Shown: piece by piece, positions 23,937 through 30,535 of the stretch
Layout: each line of letters starts with the position of its first letter
Position numbering within the stretch: position 1 is the stretch's first letter
From: an uncultured Lachnospiraceae bacterium
Lineage (GTDB): Bacteria > Bacillota > Clostridia > Lachnospirales > Lachnospiraceae
DNA: 30,535 nt
NCBI GenBank assembly: GCA_900539175.1
Contig: UQAW01000045.1
Span: forward strand, 1-30,535
Direction: 5' to 3'
Program-made: the position numbers and the translations under genes
The notes under the pieces: generated by a model
Seen by the model: only the letters and a program-made list of their open reading frames with translations
The model's database searches: none
Told to the model about the DNA's origin: nothing

Positions 23937-24038
23937 ATGTTATGGCTGTTCCAGACAGGCGATTGCCTTAGAGCATGTTTGAAAATCGCTCTGGCGCGTG
24001 GATCGGCCGCAAATTTCATATTTAAAGGAGATTGAATC

Positions 24039-24557
24039 ATGGCAAATCCAATTGTAACCATTACTATGGACAATGGTGATGTAATGAAAGCAGAGTTGTA
24101 TCCGGAAATTGCTCCGAATACTGTAAACAATTTTATCAGTCTTATAAAAAAAGGGTTTTATGACGGGCTTACCTTCCATCGTGTAATCCCCGGGTTTATG
24201 ATTCAGGGAGGATGTCCTCTGGGCAACGGTACCGGGGGACCTGAATATTCCATCAAAGGTGAATTTGCACAGAATGGGGTAAACAACGATCTTGCACATA
24301 CAGAAGGCGTTCTGTCCATGGCACGTGCCATGCATCCGGATTCTGCAGGAAGCCAGTTCTTCATCATGCACAAAACTTCTCCGCATCTGGATGGAGCTTA
24401 TGCCGCATTTGGCAAGGTTACAGAAGGTCTTGAGGTCGTTGACAAAATTGCCAATGTACCGACAGACTTCAGAGACTGTCCGCTGGATGCCGTAAAAATT
24501 GCTTCTATGACTGTGGATACCTTCGGTGAGGAATATCCGGAACCGGAAAAATGTTAA
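24039..24557 (+). CDS. Cyclophilin-type peptidyl-prolyl cis-trans isomerase
   Basis: 172 residues, a single cyclophilin domain without a signal peptide, so cytoplasmic. Active-site pieces are present: FHRVIPGFMIQGG (catalytic Arg, Phe, Met, Gln), LSMARAMHPDSAGSQFFIM, and HLDGAYAAFGKV. The Trp that binds cyclosporin in eukaryotic enzymes is replaced by Tyr in this last motif, as usual in small bacterial cyclophilins. Role: speeding X-Pro isomerisation during protein folding. AAAGGAG precedes the ATG. The stop is 14 bp before the giant hairpin H2, which may act as its transcript end. Confidence 0.96.
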   Translation: MANPIVTITMDNGDVMKAELYPEIAPNTVNNFISLIKKGFYDGLTFHRVIPGFMIQGGCPLGNGTGGPEYSIKGEFAQNGVNNDLAHTEGVLSMARAMHPDSAGSQFFIMHKTSPHLDGAYAAFGKVTEGLEVVDKIANVPTDFRDCPLDAVKIASMTVDTFGEEYPEPEKC

Positions 24558-24570
24558 GAATGGGGACGGA

Positions 24571-24961
24571 CGAAAAATCCCGGTACGTGCACACTTCCAG
24601 ATGCGGAAATCCGCAGCCCTGTATTGAGGCAGGCTGTTCAAAAATCTGTGGGCGGCGCTCCCGGATTCTGTGCGGGCTTCGGTCTTAACAACATCTATGC
24701 CGAAGAGGGCAGGGCTTTTACAGAACCAGGACAATTCACCAGGAAAACTGATGTTTTCCCGGCTCAGTGTCCTTCAAGATTTGGTTTGGTCAACCAAATC
24801 TTGTCTGTAAAAGCCCTGCCCTCTTCAGCTAAGATGTTGTAACAGACCTGCAGATGTACAGAATCCGGGAGCGCCGCCCACAGATTTTTCGAATACGCCT
24901 GTCTCAATACAGGGCTGCGGATTTCAGGCTCCTGGAAGCGCACACGCCCCGGGATTTTTCT
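24571..24961. repeat. Giant hairpin H2 (~390 bp) with branched two-hairpin tip
   Basis: Two arms of about 155 bp pair end to end. Exact blocks: 22 bp (24607-24628 with 24903-24924), 32 bp (24640-24671 with 24858-24889), and 23 bp (24702-24724 with 24804-24826), separated by mismatched or bulged stretches. The tip is not a simple loop. It holds hairpin one, AGGACA (24728-24733) with TGTCCT (24768-24773) enclosing GGAAAAC/GTTTTCC, and hairpin two, CAAGATTTGGTT (24775-24786) with AACCAAATCTTG (24792-24803). The fold is T-shaped. No gene is supported in it. Lies between convergent cyclophilin and yigZ genes. Confidence 0.88.
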
Positions 24962-24973
24962 GTGTATTGGATT

Positions 24974-25016
24974 TTCATATGTGGTGATGCCTGAGTAGCA
25001 GACATGTCCGTCTACT
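24974..25016 (+). repeat. Family-1 repeat fragment (3' end only)
   Basis: TTTCATATGTGGTGATG, then a hairpin-like CTGAGTAGCAGACATGTCCGT, matching the 3' end of copies A-E (closest to E). It ends exactly over the stop codon of yigZ (25012-25014). The remaining ~150 bp of the element are absent; H2 is immediately to the left. Confidence 0.75.
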
Positions 25017-25686
25017 GTTTTTGTGCGCGCAGGGCATCGCCTGTGAGGATCTCGCCATCCAGAAGAGCATAGTATAAGTCTTCTTTTTCATTTAGAACAG
25101 CCCGACCGTTGGTGGCTTCGGTGATGTCGGATTTGAGGGATGGGATTTCGGTTTTGGGAACCAGGACAGTTATGGTTACCTGATCGGTGTATTGGCTGTC
25201 CATGATGGGGATCTTGCGTTGCCCCAGGAAATATTGGATTTTTCCGATTCCGTTGTAGTCGGTCTGGATCTCCAGGAGGGTTCCGTATTGTTTGGTGATG
25301 ATGGTGCTGGCGGCAAGACCGGCCTGGGTGGCGGCGGAATAGGCACGGACCAGACCGCCGGTTCCAAGGAGGGTGCCGCCGAAATAGCGGGTGACCACTA
25401 CTGCTGTGTTGCAGAGTCCTTCCCCAAGCAGCACGTCGAGCATTGGCCGTCCGGCAGTTCCGCTGGGTTCTCCGTCATCGCTGGCACGGACGATTTCCTG
25501 ACGTTCTCCTATGGTGTAGGCAAAGCAGTTGTGTGTGGCATTCCAGTATTTTTTCCGCATTTCTTCCAGAAAGGTTAATGCTTCTTCTTCGCTTTCAACC
25601 AGTCTTACGGTTGCAATAAACCGTGATTTTTTCTCTATGATTTCTGCTTCATTTCCTTTATAGATCGTCTTATAATTTTCTATCAT
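25012..25686 (-). CDS. yigZ: YigZ/IMPACT family protein
   Basis: 224 residues, typical length. The N-terminal Impact/UPF0029 domain has EIIEKKSRFIATV, then NATHNCFAY, ASDDGEPSGTAGRPML and VVVTRYFGGTLLGTGGLVRAYSAA (family hallmark). The C-terminal DUF1949 ferredoxin-like domain covers about 135-210. Related to eukaryotic IMPACT; the bacterial role is unclear, possibly nucleic-acid or translation-factor interaction. Single gene on the minus strand, with giant hairpin H3 upstream and the family-1 fragment at its 3' end, so the final residues (AQKQ) may have been affected by insertion. Confidence 0.94.
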   Translation of the reverse strand: MIENYKTIYKGNEAEIIEKKSRFIATVRLVESEEEALTFLEEMRKKYWNATHNCFAYTIGERQEIVRASDDGEPSGTAGRPMLDVLLGEGLCNTAVVVTRYFGGTLLGTGGLVRAYSAATQAGLAASTIITKQYGTLLEIQTDYNGIGKIQYFLGQRKIPIMDSQYTDQVTITVLVPKTEIPSLKSDITEATNGRAVLNEKEDLYYALLDGEILTGDALRAQKQ

Positions 25687-25721
25687 AATTTTCCTTCCTA
25701 CCTATATATCTGTCTATGAGC

Positions 25722-25884
25722 GATTGCGAAACTCTTCCGGAGTTGACTTAGAAATTCGTGATTGCGACTACAGACGAACAAAATATAGAAAAATGTACGA
25801 TGCAAGCGAACATTTTTCTATATTTTGTACGGATGTCGGAGTGAGAACGAATTCTAAATCGACTCCGGAAGAGTTTCGTAATCA
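25722..25884. repeat. Giant hairpin H3 (~163-bp imperfect palindrome)
   Basis: Outer exact block of 17 bp (25727-25743 with 25862-25878) and inner exact block of 19 bp (25778-25796 with 25810-25828). The ~35 bp between are paired with many mismatches, and the loop is only about 13 nt. It lies between the divergent yigZ and penicillin-binding protein genes. The short open frame across it (25724-25930) is a by-product of the palindrome. Confidence 0.85.
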
Positions 25885-25978
25885 TCTGCATACTTTAGAC
25901 TCCTTTATAGGGAATTATAACATTGCTTGAAGAAAATGTGAACTTTTGTTTAAGGGGCTTTATTTCATTTTTGTTATT

Positions 25979-25987
25979 TGCTATAAT
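25979..25987 (+). promoter_or_regulatory. Extended -10 promoter of the penicillin-binding protein gene
   Basis: TGCTATAAT: a perfect -10 (25982-25987) with the TG extension. The -35 position has only a weak TTTATT. 26 bp before the start codon; ribosome site AAGGAGG at 26001-26007. Confidence 0.7.
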
Positions 25988-26013
25988 AAGCTAATCAATT
26001 AAGGAGGAATATC

Positions 26014-28515
26014 ATGAATTTTGGTAAAAAAAGTGTATCTGACAAACGTGAGAAGATTCATTCGGCCTCCACGAAAGTCGGTAATAAGGCCGGAGTTTCC
26101 GCATTGCGGGCATTGCTCTTTGGTCTTTTGACATTGTTGGTTATGGGTGTCTGCCTGGGAATCGGAGCATTTCAGGGATTGATTGACAGTGCACCTGATA
26201 TTTCTGATGTCAATATCATGCCTATGGGTTACGCGACCTTTCTCTACGACTCGGATGGCAATGAAATACAAAAGCTGAACTCCTCTGATGGAAATCGTAT
26301 CTCTGTCTCTATTGATGAGATTCCCCTTCACATGCAGCATGCTATCGTGGCGGTAGAAGATTCCCGCTTTTACGAGCACAACGGGATTGATCCCAGAGGC
26401 ATTGTACGTGCTGTATTCGTTGCACTGAAAAGTCGTTTCGCCCGGACAGAGGGAGCCAGCACACTTACACAGCAGCTTCTAAAAAATAATGTCTTTCCCA
26501 ACTGGGTAGAAGAAAGCCAGATAGACCGGGTCAAGCGTAAATTTCAGGAACAGTATCTCGCCGTAAAACTGGAAGCCAGTCTGAAAGCAAAAGGTCAGAA
26601 TCCCAAAGATGTTATTCTGGAAAATTACCTGAATACCGTCAATTTTGGTGCCGGAGCTTATGGCATCCAGACTGCTTCACAGACCTATTTCGGTAAGAAC
26701 TGTACGGAGCTGACCTTATCCGAAGCTGCAGTCCTTGCGGCTATTCCGCAGAATCCTACCAAATATAATCCGATCCGCCATCCGGAGCACAACGCCCAAC
26801 GGCGCAAGAAGGTTTTGGATGATATGTTGGAACAGGATTATATTTCAAAGTACAAGTATGAGGAAGCCATGGCCGATGATGTCTATGCAAGAATCCTTCA
26901 GGAAGCCGATACTTCTATTTCGCAGCCCTATTCTTATTTTGTGGATGCATTGATCACACAATTAAAGGAAGATCTGATGGTTCAAAAGGGCTATTCTGAA
27001 GTACAGGCTAAGAATGCGATCTACAGCGGTGGGCTCCGGATTTATACTACTCAGGATCAGGATATCCAACAGATTATGGATGAGGAATACCAAAACCCTG
27101 ACAATTATCCGGCGGGAACTCAGATTGGACTTGACTGGGCACTTTCCGTAAAACATTCGGAGACTTCCGATGAAATTACAAACTACAGTCAGGAAATGCT
27201 GCAGAAATATTTCCAGGAACAAGGGGATTCCCAGTTCGATCTGCTCTTTGATACAGAGGAAGAGGCGCAGGCTGCTGTTGATGCCTATAAAGCATCTATT
27301 TTAACTCCGGAAACTACAATCGTAGCAGAGCGTATTGCATTTACGCCGGAACCGCAGTCCTCTATGGTTGTAATTGACCAGTACACGGGTTATGTCAAAG
27401 GACTGGTTGGCGGGCGCGGCACAAAGACTGCCAGTCTGACACTGAACCGTGCAACCGATACGTATCGACAGCCTGGTTCCACCTTCAAGATTTTATCCAC
27501 TTATGGACCTGCACTTGACATGGACAAGATTACGCTTGGAACCCTTGTAGCGGATGAACCATATGAGTATGAGACCGGGCAGTCCATCAAGAATGCGGAC
27601 GGAAAGTATCACGGCAATGTTTCCATCCGCACAGCAATTGAACACTCTTACAACATCGTAGCTGTTAAAACTCTGACAGATATCACGCCCCAGGCAGGCT
27701 TTAACTATCTGATGAAGATGGAATTTGACGGTCTGGAAAATTCCACCGCCAGTGATGTCCGCCAGCCTCTGGCTCTTGGAGGTGTTACAAAGGGTGTAAC
27801 CACGCTTCAGATCGCGGCTGCTTATGCAGCGATCGCCAATGACGGAACGTATCTTTCTCCTGTACTTTATACCAAGGTTCTGGATCAGGACGGCAACGTT
27901 CTGCTGGATAATACCCCGGTCGAGACTCATGTATTCAAGGAGAGTACTGCATATCTGCTCACCAGTGCCATGGAAGACGTTGTAAAATCCGGTACCGGAA
28001 AGCTTTGCCAGCTGGACAACATGTCTGTCGCAGGAAAGACAGGTACTACAACTTCCGCCAGAGATTTGATGTTCGCAGGTTTTACCCCTTATTATACCTG
28101 TGCAGTATGGGCCGGTTACGATAACTATATCCCCATCCCCAAGAATGCGCAGAACTTTCACAAGGTATTATGGCAAAGTGTTATGAGCAGGATTCACGAA
28201 GGTCTTCCCGATGTGGGATTTGAGGAACCGGAATCTGTAAAATCAGCCACTGTCTGTGCATCCTCCGGCTTGTTGGCAGGCTCCGGATGTCCAAGAACCA
28301 AAGAATATTTTTCTCTGGATACTGTTCCAACCAGACGGTGTACCAGACATTATGTGGCTCCAAAGCCGGAACCCACATCGAAACCAGAGCCAGATATTAC
28401 ACTCCCCGGCGGAACGGACAATCCTGTCTCTACACCGGAAGTTTCTCCGGAAACTTCTCCAGAACCAACACCTGATACCCCGCCGACCGATCCTATTGTC
28501 GGGGAACTTGAGTAA
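26014..28515 (+). CDS. Class A penicillin-binding protein (glycosyltransferase GT51 + transpeptidase)
   Basis: 833 residues. A cytoplasmic basic tail and a membrane anchor at about 30-52, then the GT51 domain (about 85-250) with AIVAVEDSRFYEHNGIDPRG (catalytic Glu), EGASTLTQQLLKN, KRKFQEQYLAVKLE and ILENYLNTVNFGAGAYGI. The transpeptidase domain (about 440-725) has PGSTFKIL (active-site Ser), SYN (the SxN motif) and KTGTT. A C-terminal Pro/Thr/Glu-rich low-complexity tail follows a short Cys-containing segment (CASSGLLAGSGCPRTKEYF), probably extending into the wall. It polymerises and cross-links peptidoglycan outside the membrane (PBP1-type). All catalytic motifs intact. Confidence 0.97.
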   Translation: MNFGKKSVSDKREKIHSASTKVGNKAGVSALRALLFGLLTLLVMGVCLGIGAFQGLIDSAPDISDVNIMPMGYATFLYDSDGNEIQKLNSSDGNRISVSIDEIPLHMQHAIVAVEDSRFYEHNGIDPRGIVRAVFVALKSRFARTEGASTLTQQLLKNNVFPNWVEESQIDRVKRKFQEQYLAVKLEASLKAKGQNPKDVILENYLNTVNFGAGAYGIQTASQTYFGKNCTELTLSEAAVLAAIPQNPTKYNPIRHPEHNAQRRKKVLDDMLEQDYISKYKYEEAMADDVYARILQEADTSISQPYSYFVDALITQLKEDLMVQKGYSEVQAKNAIYSGGLRIYTTQDQDIQQIMDEEYQNPDNYPAGTQIGLDWALSVKHSETSDEITNYSQEMLQKYFQEQGDSQFDLLFDTEEEAQAAVDAYKASILTPETTIVAERIAFTPEPQSSMVVIDQYTGYVKGLVGGRGTKTASLTLNRATDTYRQPGSTFKILSTYGPALDMDKITLGTLVADEPYEYETGQSIKNADGKYHGNVSIRTAIEHSYNIVAVKTLTDITPQAGFNYLMKMEFDGLENSTASDVRQPLALGGVTKGVTTLQIAAAYAAIANDGTYLSPVLYTKVLDQDGNVLLDNTPVETHVFKESTAYLLTSAMEDVVKSGTGKLCQLDNMSVAGKTGTTTSARDLMFAGFTPYYTCAVWAGYDNYIPIPKNAQNFHKVLWQSVMSRIHEGLPDVGFEEPESVKSATVCASSGLLAGSGCPRTKEYFSLDTVPTRRCTRHYVAPKPEPTSKPEPDITLPGGTDNPVSTPEVSPETSPEPTPDTPPTDPIVGELE

Positions 28516-28560
28516 AAAAGAATGAGGGCAATCTGCATCCTGCAGTGCCCTCATTCTTCT
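28514..28560. terminator. Bidirectional terminator between the PBP gene and glcK
   Basis: A 13-bp stem (28518-28530 with 28546-28558) extended by CTGCA/TGCAG at the tip, with an A-run before and a T-rich run after. It serves both convergent genes. Confidence 0.9.
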
Positions 28561-28563
28561 TTA

Positions 28564-29499
28564 TCAATCTAAAGCAAGTTTCGCCGAGCCATAAATCCCC
28601 GCATCATTTCCCAACTGAGCCTGTACAATCGGTGTTCCTTTGCAGGCATTGAAAGCATAACTCTGATAATATTTATGAATCACATCAATCAACGGCTGTC
28701 CCGCTTTTGAAACACCGCCTCCGATGACAAATACCTCCGGGTCTACAACTCCGGCAAAAATTGCCATCGCATTGCCCAGATATTTCGCAAAACGTTCCAC
28801 AATCCGAACAGCAACCCCATCTCCGGTCTTATATCCATCCAGAACATCCTTTGCCGATACCTGTTCAGGGTTCAGCACCGTAGCTTCCTGTGTTTTCTCA
28901 AGCTCCTCTTTTGCAATCCGGACAATTCCGGTAGCCGATGCAAACTGCTCCAGACAGCCATGGTTTCCGCAATTGCAGGCTTCCGAAAATTCAGGTTCCA
29001 TGGCAGAATGCCCAATCTCACCGCCTGCTCCATGAGCTCCTACCACAATCTTTCCATCAATAATGATACCGCCGCCGACTCCGGTTCCCAGCGTTACCAT
29101 AATCAGACTTCTGGTTCCTTTTCCGCCGCCCATCCACATCTCGCCGAGGGCTGCAACGTTGGCATCATTTCCAACCTTTACCGGAAATCCCAGCAACTGT
29201 CCCAATTCCGAAGCCACATCCTTATAACCCCAGCCAAGATTGACTGCCCCCAGAACTTCACCTCTGGAATTCACCGGACCCGGTACGCCGATTCCCAGAC
29301 CTGCTACCTGATCCCGGTCAATCTGCTTCTCTTCCATCTTTTTTCTGACAGTCTCTGCCACATCAGGAATAATCAGAGAGCCTTCCCCCTCTGTTCTCGT
29401 CTCAATCTCCCACTTATCCAATACGGTCCCGTCCACTCTAAATAATCCGCACTTTACGGTCGTACCTCCCACATCAATTCCAAATACATACTCTGCCAC
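28564..29499 (-). CDS. glcK: ROK-family glucokinase
   Basis: 311 residues. N-terminal ATP-phosphate loop GIDVGGTTVKCGLF, GVPGPVNSRG, and sugar-binding NDANVAALGEMWMGGG with the catalytic Asp. Then TLGTGVGGGIIIDG, ROK zinc site GHSAMEPEFSEACNCGNHGCLEQFAS (His and three Cys), and C-terminal FVIGGGVS. It phosphorylates cytoplasmic glucose to glucose-6-phosphate. It follows hprK after 5 bp, so the two form an operon joining glucose phosphorylation and carbon regulation. Substrate by family; other hexoses are possible. Confidence 0.93.
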   Translation of the reverse strand: MAEYVFGIDVGGTTVKCGLFRVDGTVLDKWEIETRTEGEGSLIIPDVAETVRKKMEEKQIDRDQVAGLGIGVPGPVNSRGEVLGAVNLGWGYKDVASELGQLLGFPVKVGNDANVAALGEMWMGGGKGTRSLIMVTLGTGVGGGIIIDGKIVVGAHGAGGEIGHSAMEPEFSEACNCGNHGCLEQFASATGIVRIAKEELEKTQEATVLNPEQVSAKDVLDGYKTGDGVAVRIVERFAKYLGNAMAIFAGVVDPEVFVIGGGVSKAGQPLIDVIHKYYQSYAFNACKGTPIVQAQLGNDAGIYGSAKLALD

Positions 29500-29504
29500 C
29501 TTTC

Positions 29505-30437
29505 TTATCCCTCCCTTTTCTTTGAAAGATTTTCCTGTACACGCTTATACAACTCCTGTGCCGCATTATAACCCATCTTTTTCTGTCTGTGGTTGACAGC
29601 AGCTGTCTCTACAATAATAGCCAGATTTCTTCCCGGCCGGATCGGAAGGGAATGACATACTACCTTATTGCCCAAAAGTTCAATATACTCCTCTTCCAAA
29701 CCAAGGCGATCATATTCCTTATCCTTGTTCCACTCTTCCAACTTAATCACAAGATCGATAGACTGGGTATTCTTAACACTTTCCACACCAAACAAGGTTT
29801 TCACATCTATAATACCGATACCTCGAAGCTCAATAAAATGACGTGTGATATCCGGAGCTGTTCCTACCAGCGTCACATCACTGACACGGCTGATTTCTAC
29901 CACATCATCACTGACCAGACGATGTCCGCGCTTAATCAACTCAAGGGCAGCCTCACTTTTTCCGATTCCGCTCTCACCCATGATCAGAACTCCTTCACCG
30001 AACACGTCCACCAGTACACCGTGAATTGAAATCGTGGGTGCAAGCTGAACATTCAGCCAACGGATAATCTCTGCCATAAAGCCAGATGTTTTCTTATCAG
30101 AACCTAAAGCAGGAACGTTATACTTATCACATAAAGCCAGCAGCTCCTCTCCCGGAACCATCTGTGTCGTAAATATCACACAGGGAATATCACGGGATAC
30201 AAATTCCTCAAATGCCTTCACACGGGCTTCTTCATCCAGATGCTGCAGATACGTGAACTCCACATATCCGATAATCTGTACGCGTTCACTTGCAAAATGT
30301 TCATAATAACCAGTCAACTGCAACGCAGGACGATTGATATCAGGTACGGAAATCTTTACACCTGCCATATCAACTCCCGGTGTCAGGTTTTTGAGATCCA
30401 GTTCTTCCACCATCTTAATCAGACTTATCTCTTTCAT
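29505..30437 (-). CDS. hprK: HPr kinase/phosphorylase
   Basis: 310 residues, standard length. An N-terminal regulatory domain of about 130 residues, then P-loop GESGIGKSEAALEL near 155, RGHRLVSDDVVEI (nucleotide/HPr contact), and the HprK signature LRGIGIIDVKTLFGVESV. Near the C-terminus is PIRPGRNLAIIVETAAVNHRQKKMGYNAA. It phosphorylates HPr on Ser46 in response to glycolytic state and reverses it, the key switch of CcpA-dependent catabolite repression in low-GC Gram-positives. GGAAAG lies 9-14 bases before ATG 30437. The last ~98 bp of the window are its upstream region. Confidence 0.98.
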   Translation of the reverse strand: MKEISLIKMVEELDLKNLTPGVDMAGVKISVPDINRPALQLTGYYEHFASERVQIIGYVEFTYLQHLDEEARVKAFEEFVSRDIPCVIFTTQMVPGEELLALCDKYNVPALGSDKKTSGFMAEIIRWLNVQLAPTISIHGVLVDVFGEGVLIMGESGIGKSEAALELIKRGHRLVSDDVVEISRVSDVTLVGTAPDITRHFIELRGIGIIDVKTLFGVESVKNTQSIDLVIKLEEWNKDKEYDRLGLEEEYIELLGNKVVCHSLPIRPGRNLAIIVETAAVNHRQKKMGYNAAQELYKRVQENLSKKREG

Positions 30438-30535
30438 AAGACTCTTCCTTTCTCCTTATATTCAAAACAGACATTAGGACTTGTTCAGAAATAACTTTTA
30501 ATATTGCTTGCCTTTTTCTCCGATAGCACCACTCA

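Noticed and set aside
24624..24842. 72-codon open frame inside giant hairpin H2
   Set aside because: Both strands of a palindrome stay open together; no ribosome site and no protein pattern.
24571..25016. Retron or other reverse-transcriptase-linked structured RNA at H2
   Set aside because: No reverse transcriptase or other partner gene nearby; the neighbours are cyclophilin and yigZ.
25724..25930. 68-codon open frame inside giant hairpin H3
   Set aside because: Product of the palindrome; no ribosome site.

Overview
The window looks like a chromosomal segment of a low-to-mid GC Gram-positive gut anaerobe, most likely Lachnospiraceae (Blautia/Ruminococcus-like; this is inference from gene content, protein flavour and strong Shine-Dalgarno use). 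It holds 28 protein genes I can support, no rRNA or tRNA gene, no CRISPR array and no complete transposase gene. Most of it is housekeeping; the unusual material is in the intergenic DNA.

Layout. 1-2141: two copies of a ~200-bp structured repeat (family 1), an ssDNA-binding protein gene (-), a 239-bp giant hairpin and a third repeat copy. 2142-5208: typA (+) convergent with a cell-wall-binding polysaccharide deacetylase (-), with a strong bidirectional terminator between them. 5402-8535: an ABC exporter (FtsX-like permease plus ATPase, -) with a near-consensus promoter carrying two matching dyad operators. 8661-13281: a HAD phosphatase and the riboflavin operon, reading ribD-ribE-ribBA-ribH on the minus strand behind an FMN riboswitch and two hairpin terminators; a 117-bp MITE-like element (family 2) lies between ribBA and ribH. 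13380-19942: the phosphate regulon pstS-pstC-pstA-pstB-phoU-response regulator-histidine kinase (-), with an apparently circularly permuted PstS and a candidate Pho box. 20034-21664: two tandem family-1 repeats, an alpha/beta hydrolase whose C-terminus runs into the repeat, and a small DUF3784-like membrane protein. 21777-24557: tsaE-tsaB-rimI (+), a small Cys-rich protein and a cyclophilin. 24571-26013: a 390-bp branched giant hairpin, yigZ (-), and a third giant hairpin. 26014-28515: a class A penicillin-binding protein (+). 28564-30437: hprK-glcK (-), sugar kinase and carbon-catabolite control.

How the genes work together. The rib genes make riboflavin from GTP and ribulose-5-phosphate under FMN feedback. 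The pst/pho genes form one phosphate uptake and signalling unit. hprK and glcK link glucose phosphorylation and PTS/CcpA regulation. tsaE/tsaB contribute to tRNA t6A37 synthesis beside rimI.

The most interesting material is non-coding. (i) A ~200-bp repeat occurs in five near-full copies plus a fragment; differences between copies are compensatory in several predicted stems, so the folded form appears to be conserved. (ii) Three sequence-unrelated giant imperfect palindromes (239, ~390 and ~163 bp) sit in gene-free gaps; one has a two-hairpin branched tip. (iii) A MITE-like family has a perfect 8-bp target duplication at one site. Repeat ends supply the C-terminal codons and stop of two genes.
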